Source: Pseudomonas sp. RIT-PI-q (GTDB lineage Bacteria; Pseudomonadota; Gammaproteobacteria; Pseudomonadales; Pseudomonadaceae). Taken from it: 64,000 nt of DNA. The translations under genes were made by a program, and so were the position numbers. The stretch covers positions 18,948 to 82,947 of the forward strand of contig NZ_LHPC01000030.1 in the NCBI RefSeq assembly GCF_001297125.1, in the 5' to 3' direction. This document shows, in pieces, positions 45,420-52,376 of this stretch; positions within the stretch are counted from its first letter, which is position 1; each line of letters starts with the position of its first letter. Below the pieces are notes generated by a model. The model saw nothing but the letters and a program-made list of their open reading frames with translations. It did no database searches and was not told where the DNA came from.

Positions 45420-45680
45420 CGGGTTATTTGTAGCTTGACCATGAGGAGCATACCTACTAGGCTTTCGACTCCGGCGCCTAAGAAACGCCTCAAGTAGCGG
45501 CCTGACCGCTCCCGAAAGATGCGGCTTTTTTGTGCCTACGGATTTCTCGTGGGTGTGAAAAAACCTCTGCTATGTCGGGAGTGGGCTAATACAAGACCCG
45601 TAAGGGGAATATGTCCGGCCTTCTACTTGGGGTTTCTTAACTCCCGGCGCCTTAGCCCTAAGAAAGCTATCAAGTAGAGG
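45420..45680 (+). ncRNA. c4-like structured RNA region upstream of the antirepressor operon
   Basis: Two related stem-loops lie at 45454-45497 and 45623-45677. Each has a CTACT..., TTTC 5' arm, an ACTCC(C)GGCGCCT loop and a TAAGAAA...CAAGTAG 3' arm. The second 3' arm runs into the AGAGG ribosome site of the leader ORF. A GCGG / CCGC hairpin with a T-run (about 45497-45532) could end a short RNA. The layout recalls the c4 antisense RNA of P1/P7-type immunity, which controls translation of icd-ant. No sequence comparison was run. The gap 45358-45682 shows no other gene. Confidence 0.55.
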
Positions 45681-45688
45681 TAATGGAT

Positions 45689-45781
45689 ATGCCTAAGCGT
45701 TTTCCCTTCCTATTGAAGGAAATGACCTACATTTGCACCGTGGAAAATCTGCTTCCGCTCCAGGAGGCCGATCATGTCTGA
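45689..45781 (+). CDS. Leader peptide overlapping the antirepressor start
   Basis: A 30-codon frame (MPKRFPFLLKEMTYI... to ...EADHV), or 32 codons from the ATG at 45683. The GAGG at 45677-45680 is eight bases before the ATG at 45689. Its TGA (45779-45781) overlaps the antirepressor ATG (45774) by eight bases, so translation of the two is probably coupled. It corresponds in position to icd in the P1 c4-icd-ant operon. It was too short for standard gene calling. Confidence 0.5.
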   Translation: MPKRFPFLLKEMTYICTVENLLPLQEADHV

Positions 45782-46307
45782 TCCATTCATCCCCACCGTC
45801 TTCATCCGCCAAAACCTCGAACTTCACGCCCTCCTCCTGGAAAACCAGCCATGGTTCTGCGCCCGAGATGTGGGTCGCTTGATGGGTTTCCACCTGAGCG
45901 ATCGCGTAGTCAGCAAACTGGATGAAGATCAGCGGCACACATTGATGATCAACTACCACGGCCAACCAGAAAAGCGACTGATGCTCAGCGAGTCCGGCGT
46001 GTATGCGCTGCTGGTCTATCACTACGCACCGGGAAATCGGTTGTTGCGTGAGTGGCTGACTCATCAAGTGGTGCCGGCGTTGCGCGATGCGGGTCCGTCG
46101 AAGAATGCGGATCGACCAATGTTGAGTTTGTTGGACTGGCCTGAGATGTCGTTGAGTCTGTTGCATTGGCAGGATGAAGGCTGGATTCGGCTGCGGGATA
46201 TGCCTTATCTGTTGCTAGGTCGCACACGCCGGCGCGTACCGGCGGTTAAGCCTTGGTGGCGAAAGGTTTTGGAGGTATTTCAATCTTCAAAGCATTCGGT
46301 TGGCTAG
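45774..46307 (+). CDS. BRO-N domain phage-type antirepressor
   Basis: A 177-residue protein. Residues 1-110 form a BRO-N/Ant-like DNA-binding domain: NQPWFCARDVGRLMGF, a short KLDEDQR segment, LMLSESGVYALLVYH, and NRLLREWLTHQVVPALR. The C-terminal 60 residues are not a known domain. Antirepressors of this kind inactivate phage repressors. The ATG at 45774 has a strong CAGGAGG site and overlaps a leader ORF. No other phage gene accompanies it, so it is a remnant or a free-standing regulator. Confidence 0.85.
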   Translation: MSDPFIPTVFIRQNLELHALLLENQPWFCARDVGRLMGFHLSDRVVSKLDEDQRHTLMINYHGQPEKRLMLSESGVYALLVYHYAPGNRLLREWLTHQVVPALRDAGPSKNADRPMLSLLDWPEMSLSLLHWQDEGWIRLRDMPYLLLGRTRRRVPAVKPWWRKVLEVFQSSKHSVG

Positions 46308-46388
46308 CTTTGTAGGATCAACCGAAGGAATCGTCGGTGTTTCCTGTAGGAATTTTCCTAGACAGTCGTAATGGCCACCCAGTATCGT

Positions 46389-46416
46389 CCGAGGGTTTTC
46401 AGCCCTCGGCGATTTT
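46389..46416 (+). terminator. Terminator-like hairpin directly before the HNH gene start
   Basis: CCGAGGG / CCCTCGG with a 7-base loop followed by CGATTTT, ending at the ATG of the next gene. It probably ends the antirepressor transcript. It also occupies the place of a ribosome site for the HNH gene. Confidence 0.6.
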
Positions 46417-47130
46417 ATGGACACGGAAAAGAGCAGCAGCGATTGGACTGACATTGAGATTCAGGCTGCGGTAGACGCCTATCTCAGCATGTTGTCCCGC
46501 GAGCAGAGTGGTCAGAAAGTCGTTAAGACTGAGGAGAACCGCATCCTGCGTGAGGGAGCCTTAGCCGGTAGGACCAAAGGGTCGGTTGAGTTTCGGATGC
46601 AGAACATTTCTACGATCATGGCCGAGTTGGGTAGAGAGCCTATCAAGGGATACAAACCCGCCAAGAATGTCGGCGCGAATGTTGCGCGAAGCATTCGAGA
46701 AGCGCTCAACGCTCCAAGTACTTTGACGTCTGAAGATTTTGTCCCGACAGCGGACGAGGCAACGCTGGAACAGCGATCTGCCAAACTTGAGAAACAACCG
46801 ATTAAAGACGTGCCGAAAGGGATTGAGAGACCAGAACAGACTCAGTCCAGCGGAAAGTCTTATGTTCGCGATCCTGAGGTGAGAGCTTGGGTTCGCCAAC
46901 AGGCTAACGGTAGATGCGAAGGCTGTGGCGAGCCGGCTCCGTTTGAAAAGGACGGCAGGCCGTTTCTTGAGGTCCATCACGTTAAGCATTTAGCGCAGGA
47001 CGGTTCGGATCGTCCGAGCAATGCCGTGGCGCTGTGTCCGAACTGTCATCGACGTTGTCACCATTCGAGTGACCGGGATGAGTTCACTGCTTCACTGTTT
47101 CAGAACGTGGAACGGTTGAAGTTTGAGTAA
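46417..47130 (+). CDS. HNH endonuclease with McrA-like architecture
   Basis: A 237-residue protein. The N-terminal domain (residues 1-95: WTDIEIQAAVDAYLSML, GRTKGSVEFRMQNIS, PIKGYKPAKNVG) is the segment often found in front of HNH domains of ScoMcrA-like modified-DNA restriction enzymes. A linker of about 60 residues follows. The HNH domain has the zinc pairs CEGCG and CPNCH and the active-site LEVHHVKHL. It probably cleaves modified or foreign DNA; that is inference. The ATG at 46417 lacks a ribosome site because a hairpin occupies it, so a later start such as MLSREQSG (residue 24) is possible. Confidence 0.75.
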   Translation: MDTEKSSSDWTDIEIQAAVDAYLSMLSREQSGQKVVKTEENRILREGALAGRTKGSVEFRMQNISTIMAELGREPIKGYKPAKNVGANVARSIREALNAPSTLTSEDFVPTADEATLEQRSAKLEKQPIKDVPKGIERPEQTQSSGKSYVRDPEVRAWVRQQANGRCEGCGEPAPFEKDGRPFLEVHHVKHLAQDGSDRPSNAVALCPNCHRRCHHSSDRDEFTASLFQNVERLKFE

Positions 47131-47322
47131 TTGAGCCTGTAAAACTTCATCGGCACATGTGCACGAAGGCGGCGAGACGTAAGGATTGCGCTGCCGTCCT
47201 GATAAAAAGAGAAAACGCTTAGAGTCATCCAGGATTCGTCCTACAGCCCCGATTAGCCACGTTCGTTAACGTCGCGCAGCCCCTTTTTCGGGGCTGCCGA
47301 AGGATGAACGAAAGGATGATCA
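47131..47322. other. Leader region of the bacteriocin gene
   Basis: A GCAGCCCC / GGGGCTGC hairpin (47276-47297) lies 25 bases before the GTG start of the toxin. There is no T-run after it, so it is more likely a leader structure than a terminator. I found no clear LexA box or PrtN-type P-box. Confidence 0.4.
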
Positions 47323-48513
47323 GTGGCTGGCAACAAGGACATTCCGCGGATTAAGAATCCACCCTCTGGTGATGGGCATCACGTCACCTACCGCTACATG
47401 ACCGCCACCGAACTGGCCGAGCGAGACGCCAGGCAAAAAGCCTACGAGGCCATGCAGGCCAGGCAAGACGCCTTCGAACGCAGCCGTCAGGTCGTAGTGG
47501 AAAAGCAAAGGCCCACTCAAGCCGGATGTGTCTTCGCCAAGTCCCGCAAGCTGCCGGACGCCATCATCGATTACTCGAATCCCTCAGGGATGGTGCCGAC
47601 CGATAGCCTGAAAGACTACGGTGACCTGATTCTGCTGGGTGCTCGCGAAGCGGATGAATCGGGCGCTGTGCCACTGAAGAAGATCAGTGGCACAGCGATT
47701 CCCGCCGGTTTGGGCTCTCTCGCCTTGGCCGGCTCGGCATTCGCCGCTGTTCCCGTGGCCGCCGCGAGCGCCGTTACAGCAACGCTGGTTGGCCTTGTTG
47801 CGCTGGTCACACAGTCGAGTCTGGGCGACAGCTCGCTTTACACCGAAGACCAACTCCGTGCGCTCAAACAGGCCCGCACACGCGTTCGCCTGCGGGTCGA
47901 GCAACAGGCTGACGGCAGTCTGAAGGGATATGGTTTCTACACTGGCAAAAATCGCGACTGGGAAATGGTTGATGTTGTGCAGTTCACATTGCGTGGTAGC
48001 CAGCAGGTGGCTGACCTGGGTGACGGCATTGAACTGATCTGGACGCCGGCCATGGATGGTTCCGACATCCTGGGCATTCCGGCGCTGGAGGCTGCCCCGC
48101 AAGCACCGCATATTTGGGTTTACCCGCCGACGAAAGCGGCTGACAGCATTCTCGTGAACCCGGTGTATCCGCCGGAGTACAAGGATTTCATTCTGGTGTT
48201 CCCGGCTGATTCAGGGATTAGGCCGGTTTACATTGTTCTCAGTCAAATCGGTGATCATTCGTATTATGACCACCCGAAAACACTTCCCGCATTCCCAGAC
48301 GCAACCCGAGTAAAGTCGAAGTCATCTGTTCAAGGGGGAGGAAGGAAACGCGCTCGTTGGGTTGACCGTAAGGGGCGAATTTATGAATGGGACTACAAAA
48401 GTAATGCTGTGGAAAAATACGACAAACTCGGGATCCATTTAGGCGAATTCAACCACGTCACTGGCGAACAAACAAAACCTGCGAAACCAGGCAGAAAAAC
48501 TTCAAGAAATTAA
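47323..48513 (+). CDS. S-type pyocin-like bacteriocin with colicin E3-type rRNase domain
   Basis: A 396-residue toxin. The N-terminal 70 residues are charged. A hydrophobic, Ala-rich stretch follows at about 125-165. The pyocin S translocation domain covers about 165-310 (RVRLRVEQQADG...GYGFYTGKNRDWEMVDVVQF and APHIWVYPP). The C-terminal domain (about 330-396) has SSVQGGGRKRARW, then GRIYEWDYKSNAVEKY and HLGEF, like the 16S rRNase of colicin E3. By alignment the catalytic Asp510 and Glu517 positions are kept, but His513 appears as Ser. It is shorter than classical S-pyocins and lacks an obvious receptor-binding region. The start is GTG at 47323 with AAAGGATG upstream; nearby ATGs are out of frame. 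Confidence 0.85.
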   Translation: MAGNKDIPRIKNPPSGDGHHVTYRYMTATELAERDARQKAYEAMQARQDAFERSRQVVVEKQRPTQAGCVFAKSRKLPDAIIDYSNPSGMVPTDSLKDYGDLILLGAREADESGAVPLKKISGTAIPAGLGSLALAGSAFAAVPVAAASAVTATLVGLVALVTQSSLGDSSLYTEDQLRALKQARTRVRLRVEQQADGSLKGYGFYTGKNRDWEMVDVVQFTLRGSQQVADLGDGIELIWTPAMDGSDILGIPALEAAPQAPHIWVYPPTKAADSILVNPVYPPEYKDFILVFPADSGIRPVYIVLSQIGDHSYYDHPKTLPAFPDATRVKSKSSVQGGGRKRARWVDRKGRIYEWDYKSNAVEKYDKLGIHLGEFNHVTGEQTKPAKPGRKTSRN

Positions 48514-48523
48514 GGATTACGGC

Positions 48524-48775
48524 ATGCGCTACCTTTTAATAACTGGCTTTTATCCGGATGACAAACAGGACGACTCCTTGCAGTTTGAGCTGGATATCGA
48601 AGGAAGTGAACTCAATGAGAAAGTTGCCCACTTGATTGAATCGAAGCCACTTAACGAAGTGGAGCCAGGAGAGCTACTTTTAAACGAAAATCAGGTAATG
48701 GCACTGTCAAGACTTCTGGGTATCAAGTTCCCAGAGGGTTTAGAGTATTTTATGGGGACTTGCTCCAAGCAATGA
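48524..48775 (+). CDS. Small acidic protein, candidate immunity to the preceding toxin (DUF7683-like)
   Basis: An 83-residue protein starting 10 bases after the toxin stop. It is acidic, as expected for an immunity protein binding a basic nuclease domain (DDKQDDSLQFELDIEGSELNE). It resembles the DUF7683 proteins that I remember beside Pseudomonas pyocins, and it is unlike the E3-type immunity protein encoded at 48891. Being the nearest gene, it is the likelier partner of the intact toxin. This is context, not proof. Confidence 0.6.
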   Translation: MRYLLITGFYPDDKQDDSLQFELDIEGSELNEKVAHLIESKPLNEVEPGELLLNENQVMALSRLLGIKFPEGLEYFMGTCSKQ

Positions 48776-48781
48776 ACCCCC

Positions 48782-48883
48782 TATCGTTCAAGTGATGGCA
48801 GCCACTTAGGTTCTTTCGACTATGAGACTGGCGAACAACTGGACCCACCGAAGAAAAATCGAAGCATCAAAAAATATTTATGA
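48782..48883 (+). pseudogene. Stranded C-terminal tail of a second E3-type toxin
   Basis: In the frame directly after the stop of the 83-residue gene, 33 codons read YRSSDGSHLGSFDYETG... to ...KKNRSIKKYL and a TGA. This matches the last residues of colicin E3 (YRASDGQHLGSF... to ...IKKYL) and is closer to E3 than the tail of the intact toxin here. It has no start codon or upstream domains. It ends 7 bases before the E3-type immunity gene, as in intact toxin-immunity pairs. Confidence 0.75.
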
Positions 48884-48890
48884 GGACGTT

Positions 48891-49145
48891 ATGGGACTGA
48901 AGATCAGGCTGGAATGGTATGACAAACGAACCGAGATGGGCGAAGGGGAAGAGTTGTCGAAAGACTTTGGCGATGATGGCTCTGTTATCGAAGCGCTAGG
49001 CATTCCCATTGAAAACAATGTGAACAATGGCGGCTTCAACGTCTCTCCCGACTGGGTGAGTACACTTCAGCCCCATTTCCACCATGCCATTCAGTTGCTC
49101 TCCTATGACTATCAAGTAGCATTCGTCTATCGAGACAAGTGGTAA
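48891..49145 (+). CDS. Colicin E3-type immunity protein
   Basis: An 84-residue protein starting MGLKIRLEWYDKRTE, with ELSKDFGDDGSV, NNVNNGGFNV and VSTLQPHF, closely parallel to the cloacin/colicin E3 immunity protein (GLKLDLTWFDK, SKDFGDDGSV, DNVNNGCFDV). It would bind and block an E3-type rRNase. The ATG at 48891 has a GAGGACG site; the longer frame from 48822 overlaps the toxin tail relic and is not a real start. It pairs by position with that relic. Confidence 0.9.
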   Translation: MGLKIRLEWYDKRTEMGEGEELSKDFGDDGSVIEALGIPIENNVNNGGFNVSPDWVSTLQPHFHHAIQLLSYDYQVAFVYRDKW

Positions 49146-49169
49146 GTGGACTGAAAGAGCCAACACAAA

Positions 49170-49199
49170 AAACCGACCGATCTCCTGATCGGTTTTTGT
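49170..49199 (+). terminator. Terminator of the bacteriocin locus
   Basis: An ACCGATC / GATCGGT hairpin with a 4-base loop and TTTTTG tail, shortly after the immunity gene. The following 49200-49395 is non-coding and contains a decayed REP-like GGCTCGCTCCCACAG near 49347. Confidence 0.75.
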
Positions 49200-49399
49200 T
49201 TACCCGCTTTCTTCGCTTCGTGCGAAACGCTACTCGTCAGCTTGTGCTTGCCGGAACCAGGACTGCTTCGAAGCCTAACGTGGCAAGCCGCCTCGCCTCT
49301 GTTTGGTGGTCGACTTGGGGAGTGTGGTGATCTTGTGAATCGCGAACAGGCTCGCTCCCACAGAGATTTCGGTAGGTTTGGGAACATCGGCGTTCCGCC

Positions 49400-49786
49400 T
49401 CACGACCTTGCCGAAACTACCCTCACTCCATACTGCGGAATAATCCCGTCCGCTGTGACCAACTCCAGCCCTTCCGCCTGAGCCTGAGCGATCAACATCC
49501 GATCAAACGGATCGCGATGAATCTCCGGTAACTTACCCGCCTGCTGTCCATGGAACAGCGAAATCGGCAGTTTGGTGAAACCCTCGTCTTCAACCAGCGC
49601 CTCAAGATCCTCAGGAGCCTCTAGCATCCCTTTAGCCTGCTTGATCGATATCTCCCAGATGGAAGCGGCGCTCACGAGTACCTGATTACGCGGCTCCCCT
49701 ATCATCTGCCGAGCATCTGTGCCCAGTGCTGGATCATCGGACAGCCACCAAAGAAACGCATGGGTATCCAACAACAAGCGCCTCAT
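49400..49786 (-). CDS. PIN-domain toxin (VapC-like)
   Basis: A 128-residue PIN-domain nuclease. DTHAFLWWL carries the first Asp, SAASIWEISIK the Glu, and RDPFDRMLIAQA the later Asp pair. It is probably an RNase toxin. Its start overlaps the antitoxin stop by four bases (49783-49786), so the two are cotranslated. Confidence 0.9.
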   Translation of the reverse strand: MRRLLLDTHAFLWWLSDDPALGTDARQMIGEPRNQVLVSAASIWEISIKQAKGMLEAPEDLEALVEDEGFTKLPISLFHGQQAGKLPEIHRDPFDRMLIAQAQAEGLELVTADGIIPQYGVRVVSARS

Positions 49787-50028
49787 AGGCTGCCCTCAAA
49801 ATTAGCAATGATGTCCTCAGGAGTTTTGTCGAAATCCGCAGACATTCGAACTTTCCCCTTCAACCGTCCAGGCTTGCGCGCCCGAGGTGTATCGACATGA
49901 GGTAGTAGATCCAGATAAGGCTTGCCGGCCTTGGCAATCACAACCTTGTCGCCATGCCATACACGTTCAGCAAGCTGGGATAGCTGGGACTTTGCTTCAT
50001 GCATGTTTACTTGCACCAGTTCATTCAT
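49783..50028 (-). CDS. Phd/YefM-family antitoxin
   Basis: An 81-residue antitoxin. The N-terminal MHEAKSQLSQLAERVWHGDKVVIAKAG is the Phd DNA-binding fold; the acidic C-terminal tail would wrap the toxin. It is the first gene of the pair and likely autoregulates through the palindrome just upstream (50045-50062). Confidence 0.88.
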   Translation of the reverse strand: MNELVQVNMHEAKSQLSQLAERVWHGDKVVIAKAGKPYLDLLPHVDTPRARKPGRLKGKVRMSADFDKTPEDIIANFEGSL

Positions 50029-50044
50029 ATGGCACCTCCACAGA

Positions 50045-50062
50045 TTAGCTAAGCTAGCCTAA
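50045..50062 (-). promoter_or_regulatory. Operator-like palindrome upstream of the toxin-antitoxin pair
   Basis: TTAGCTAAGCTAGCCTAA is an imperfect palindrome containing repeated TTAGC/GCTAA steps, 17 bases before the antitoxin start. This is the expected place for Phd-type autorepression. Confidence 0.45.
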
Positions 50063-50204
50063 GCCGGAGATTTTCGATAGGCAAGGTGTCGGCCCGACCG
50101 TCTGTCAAAAATAACGTCGCAAATTACTTGTTGAATCAATACGTGCGCCAATACGCGCTACCCGCTATTAATACGCCATGCCCACTCAAGGACCCGAGCC
50201 CACC

Positions 50205-51191
50205 ATGAAATTCGACCTCGCCTACTGCCTCAGCCTCGACGACAAGCTGTCGATCTATGACGTGCGCGATTTGAATTTCGACGAGACGATGGAGTTCGAT
50301 TCCGCAAAAGAACACTTCCAATGTCCCAATGACGCATGCAGAGCGGCCTTCGACGCGGCGAATGTGTTGACGACGTTCAACGCCAAAAACGTGAATTACG
50401 TTCGCACCCCGCACTTCAAGAACACGCCCAGCACCCGGCATGTGGCGGATTGTCCTTATGTCAGTCTCAAGACGCCGGCGTCAGGTGTGGACGCGGAAGG
50501 TGCGGAAACGGATGACAGTCGGGAGGAGCATTTCCCGTCGGAGTTGTTACTGACTCGGCGAGAGTATGTGCGAAAGCCGTCGGCCCCGGCGGTGGCTGCG
50601 GACGTGACGCGGGATGAGTTGCGAACGCCTTCAGCGGCCAGTGATGTCGAGCACCCGAGCCGCGACTCGGCTCCGGACAAGACCAGTATCTTCGCCCACC
50701 CGGTGGAGTGTTTTGTGTCGAACTTCGAGGACAAGGACCTGCTCAAGCGCATGCCGCTGAAGATTGGCGAGCATACGGCGCCTTATGGGTCGTTCTTCAA
50801 GAAGATCGAATACCTGACGGACAACAAGGGGTTGATTTACTGGGGCAAGATCAAGGAGATCAAGGATTACACCCAGAGCTTTCGCATCGATTTCGAACAC
50901 AAGGTCTGGTTCAAGCAAGCGGACGAGGCGAAGAAGAAGCCTTATTCAGTCAACGTTTACCTGAGCAAGAAGTTGATCGACAACTACCGCAAGCGCAAAG
51001 CGCTTCTGGAAGAGATCAAGCATGCCATCGAGAGTGGAGCGCAGTTGTATTGCTTCTTTTATGGCGTGACGCCGGAGTTGAAGCAGGTGCCGAGCAAGAA
51101 GAACCCCGAGAAGACGTTCGGGGTGTTCAGTGCAAATATTGAGAACCTGGATCACTTCATTATTCGTGAGGCACCGGGGTTGGACAGCTAA
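50205..51191 (+). CDS. Hypothetical protein with CoiA-like zinc-finger head
   Basis: A 328-residue protein. The N-terminal 80 residues contain FQCPNDACRAAF, then TPHFKNTPSTRHVADC, which resembles the C-x(n)-C...HF...H...C zinc ribbon of CoiA-like proteins. The middle is a disordered, acidic linker. The C-terminal 160 residues (KTSIFAHPVECFVSNFEDKDLLKR..., YWGKIKEIKDYTQSFRIDFEHKVWF) form a folded domain I cannot name. The start is the ATG at 50205; an upstream ATG at 50178 lacks a ribosome site. Function unknown. Confidence 0.6.
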   Translation: MKFDLAYCLSLDDKLSIYDVRDLNFDETMEFDSAKEHFQCPNDACRAAFDAANVLTTFNAKNVNYVRTPHFKNTPSTRHVADCPYVSLKTPASGVDAEGAETDDSREEHFPSELLLTRREYVRKPSAPAVAADVTRDELRTPSAASDVEHPSRDSAPDKTSIFAHPVECFVSNFEDKDLLKRMPLKIGEHTAPYGSFFKKIEYLTDNKGLIYWGKIKEIKDYTQSFRIDFEHKVWFKQADEAKKKPYSVNVYLSKKLIDNYRKRKALLEEIKHAIESGAQLYCFFYGVTPELKQVPSKKNPEKTFGVFSANIENLDHFIIREAPGLDS

Positions 51192-51216
51192 TTAACATTA
51201 CGCGTTTGGTTTCACT

Positions 51217-51909
51217 TCACTGCTGCCGAAGCTGTTGCTCAAGTTCCCAAATCTCCCGCTTCACCTCTTTGCGCCGATCACGTGCGGCCTGAACACCTTG
51301 CTCATCCAGTGCGCAATACTTGCGCAACCAGTGCACCATCATTTCCTCATCGGGGGAGTAGTAGTCTTTCGACCCTTTGCTGAGCCGCAAGGTGTCGTTC
51401 ATCTGCGCATCGAAGCGGCCAGCCGCAAACTCGTCCGGCGGTAACGTGCCCCACTCAGCGGCGTAACTCTGAAAGATCCAGGCGATATCGTCGATGTGTT
51501 TTTGTGCGCCACGATGTCTGCGTTTGTAGAACACATATTCGCGATTGCTCTCTTCGAAACGCTCCATCATGGGTTCATCGTCCACCCATTGAAGAATGTC
51601 GTGCTGCAGCGCATATCGCATCAAGCCGTAGATCCAGCGCTCGGTAAACCGTTGAGTAAAACCTTCAACGTCAGCCTTTTTCGCGTCCGCGAAAATCATG
51701 CAGTAGCGGGTTTTTATGTGCATGACGAACAGCACGTGTTTGCGCTGAACAGTGATCACATGAACCAGCCACTGCTCCGCCGAATGCTCCGGTTCATCTT
51801 CTTCGGGAGTGGGCGAAGGTGGTTGGAAATCCACGGGCGTGATGGTTTTACCCTTGTGCACGCGACTGAAGAATTTGCTGGCTGCTTCGGTGCAGTTGAA
51901 GATCAACAT
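51217..51909 (-). CDS. DUF6933-type hypothetical protein
   Basis: A 230-residue protein beginning MLIFNCTEAASKFFSRV, with WLVHVITVQRKHVLFVMHIKTRYCMIF, a pattern I associate with DUF6933. The C-terminal region is helical and charged. The ATG at 51909 is preferred over the TTG at 51912. It lies 33 bases downstream of the 120-residue gene at 52305, so the two probably form an operon. Function unknown. Confidence 0.6.
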   Translation of the reverse strand: MLIFNCTEAASKFFSRVHKGKTITPVDFQPPSPTPEEDEPEHSAEQWLVHVITVQRKHVLFVMHIKTRYCMIFADAKKADVEGFTQRFTERWIYGLMRYALQHDILQWVDDEPMMERFEESNREYVFYKRRHRGAQKHIDDIAWIFQSYAAEWGTLPPDEFAAGRFDAQMNDTLRLSKGSKDYYSPDEEMMVHWLRKYCALDEQGVQAARDRRKEVKREIWELEQQLRQQ

Positions 51910-51942
51910 CAATGGCTCTCTGGTAAGACTGGAATGTAACTG

Positions 51943-52305
51943 TCAGTCGTGCGAAACGATTTCATCCATCCATTCAAGCTCATAGGGCTGGCGAACGACG
52001 TAATCAATCGAATGACGCGCTTCTTCACTCAGAGTTGATAACTCCGCGTCAGTTAGTAAGTCATGCATGACCATCAGGCTCAGGGCGCGGAGCGCACTGG
52101 AGCGACTATAAGCATTAAACGCATGTTCTATGTCTTTGTCCCGATCACGCATCAACCTGTAAAGCATTACGTATCGAGTATGAGCCGAGAGCGCGCCATG
52201 CTGCGCAATTGTCTTGGCATCTGCCAGAACACCCAGGCAGAAACGATCGAGCGCAATCTTGCGCAATTCCTTGAATTTCTTCCAGTCGCTTTCGAGAATT
52301 GACAT
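51943..52305 (-). CDS. Hypothetical helical protein
   Basis: A 120-residue, mostly helical, soluble protein (SILESDWKKFKELRKIAL, RYVMLYRLMRDRDKDIEHAF). The ATG at 52305 has a CAGGAGA ribosome site; the frame is open further but the site decides the start. It is the first gene of a likely two-gene operon with the DUF6933 gene. I do not recognise it. Confidence 0.6.
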   Translation of the reverse strand: MSILESDWKKFKELRKIALDRFCLGVLADAKTIAQHGALSAHTRYVMLYRLMRDRDKDIEHAFNAYSRSSALRALSLMVMHDLLTDAELSTLSEEARHSIDYVVRQPYELEWMDEIVSHD

Positions 52306-52376
52306 GACATTCTCCTGGGTAAAATCTTGAACGGAGCGCAGGCATATTCTTACGAATAAGCCTACTGATCCCAACC

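Noticed and set aside
43000..45607. CCCGTAAGGGG occurring at both ends of the defence-like gene as a possible insertion repeat
   Set aside because: Each copy is the centre of an ordinary hairpin and the flanking bases differ; too short to be an att site.
45358..46307. Prophage
   Set aside because: Only an antirepressor and its control region are present; no integrase, structural, lysis or replication genes and no visible att repeats.
48822..48890. Longer start for the E3-type immunity protein
   Set aside because: The extra 23 residues are the out-of-frame reading of the toxin tail relic; the ATG at 48891 has its own ribosome site and matches the family N-terminus.
49337..49360. REP element after the bacteriocin locus
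   Set aside because: Only a decayed single half resembling GGCTCGCTCCCACAG; not called as a separate repeat.
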